DNA of 64,000 bases from Veillonella rodentium (GTDB lineage Bacteria > Bacillota > Negativicutes > Veillonellales > Veillonellaceae): assembly GCF_900187285.1 (NCBI RefSeq), contig NZ_LT906470.1, positions 1,007,501 through 1,071,500 on the forward strand, written 5' to 3'. Position numbers and translations under genes: made by a program. Positions 63,412 to 64,000 of the stretch are shown one piece after another (positions within the stretch are counted from its first letter, which is position 1; each line of letters begins with the position of its first letter). The notes below the pieces were generated by a model that ran no database searches, was not told the DNA's origin, and saw only the letters and a list, made by a program, of their open reading frames with translations.

Positions 63412-64000
63412 ATGCATCAATATTTATTTTTTATTGGGGATTTCCCGATCAGAGCCTATGGAGCCATGTTAGCATTGGCCATCTTATGCGGAGCCTCTGT
63501 AGCCTATGTTTTACTAAAAAAAGACGGCCGCGGCTGGCATGAACACATCGTGGATTTCTCAATTACCGTCGCCGTTGCGGGGCTCATCGGAGCACGTCTC
63601 TGGGATGTGTTTTTTTTCGATTGGGATTATTACGGAAATCATCTTTTGGAAATACCCTTCGTTTGGCAAGGCGGCATGGCTATTCAAGGCGGTGTTGTCC
63701 TCGGTACGATTGCCGGTTACTGGTATTTACGAAAGAATAAGATCGATTTCTGGGCTTTCGGGGATATTTTTGCGCCGGCCCTTATCTTAGCACAGTCTGT
63801 AGGACGCATGGCCAACCTGTTAAACGGCGACGCCTTCGGCCATCCTACAGGGGGAAATTTCGGTATTATTTATCCTGAAAGCACCCTTGCTTATCGAACA
63901 TACGGTAACCAACCATTATGGCCTGCAGAGGTATGGGAAGGACAAATCGATATTCTCATCTTTGTAGCGTTACTGTTATTCAGCTCGTTTAAACATGCTA
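63412..64000 (+). CDS. lgt: Prolipoprotein diacylglyceryl transferase, 3' end outside window
   Basis: Transfers diacylglycerol from phosphatidylglycerol to the lipobox Cys. The N-terminal IGDFPIRAYGAMLALAI, GLIGARLWDVFFF, and the signature GRMANLLNGDAFG are visible. AGGAG precedes the ATG by 7 bases. The frame is open to the window edge (196 codons seen). The loop that reads HGG in E. coli reads IQGG here, so the usual His is Gln. Confidence 0.94.
   Translation, partial: MHQYLFFIGDFPIRAYGAMLALAILCGASVAYVLLKKDGRGWHEHIVDFSITVAVAGLIGARLWDVFFFDWDYYGNHLLEIPFVWQGGMAIQGGVVLGTIAGYWYLRKNKIDFWAFGDIFAPALILAQSVGRMANLLNGDAFGHPTGGNFGIIYPESTLAYRTYGNQPLWPAEVWEGQIDILIFVALLLFSSFKHA

Noticed and set aside
1-64000. 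CRISPR arrays, tRNA, rRNA, tmRNA and prophage
   Set aside because: None seen. The only tandem repeats are the short 17-bp units near 32.05 kb, and the recombinase at 28.3 kb has no phage genes around it.

Overview
The window looks like a core-chromosome segment of a low-GC, Gram-negative-type Firmicute of the class Negativicutes, most likely Veillonella. This genus call is an inference. It rests on PolC-type DNA polymerase III, LexA with a CGAAC-N4-GTTCG box, Asp23/NusB/ExoVII/TlyA/ArgR/RecN gene order, a B12 late-synthesis cluster and Firmicute lysine and FMN riboswitches. About 55 protein genes are supported. I see no rRNA, tRNA, CRISPR array or prophage. The only clear mobile element is one IS1182-family insertion.

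Layout. 1-1.3 kb: 3' part of htpX, then ndk. 1.3-9.0 kb: cobalamin late steps (ATP:corrinoid adenosyltransferase, cobU, cobQ, cbiB, cobS, threonine kinase, cobD, cobC), interrupted by one opposing gene of unknown function. 9.0-21.2 kb: a long rightward housekeeping run (rsuA-like, M24 peptidase, efp, two Asp23 proteins, nusB, TsaD paralogue, xseAB, ispA, divergent-PAP2, tlyA, nadK, mnmM, argR, recN). 21.2-24.3 kb: lysine-riboswitch-controlled dapB-asd-dapA. 24.4-26.9 kb: panD-panC-panS for pantothenate. 27.0-28.3 kb: a divergent SOS module, lexA and a YneA-like LysM protein, with three LexA-type boxes. 28.3-32.2 kb: stand-alone tyrosine recombinase, VanW lipoprotein, PAP2 phosphatase, and a 49-residue ORF in a hairpin-rich region.

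From about 32.3 kb most genes point left. They are a DUF4241-like protein, a HAD phosphatase with a DUF1848 protein, the operon mtnP-mtnA-ahcY-mtaD (recycling of methylthioadenosine and S-adenosylhomocysteine), hslO, and the FMN-riboswitch riboflavin operon ribD-ribE-ribBA-ribH. A rightward pyruvate oxidase and the IS follow. Then come comEA-comEC-holA-polC (DNA uptake and replication, leftward), a rightward M29 aminopeptidase, dCMP deaminase, leuS, a secreted GH18-like protein, and the 5' part of lgt.

The main points to check are these. PolC lacks the usual inserted proofreading exonuclease. ComEC has a shortened C-terminal domain without the metallo-beta-lactamase motif. 'MtnP' carries Asn/Ala where MTA phosphorylases have Asp/Asp, which suggests methylthioinosine phosphorylase paired with the neighbouring MtaD deaminase. 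A strong SOS promoter drives a YneA-like protein. A small ORF near 31.9 kb is packed between inverted and tandem repeats.
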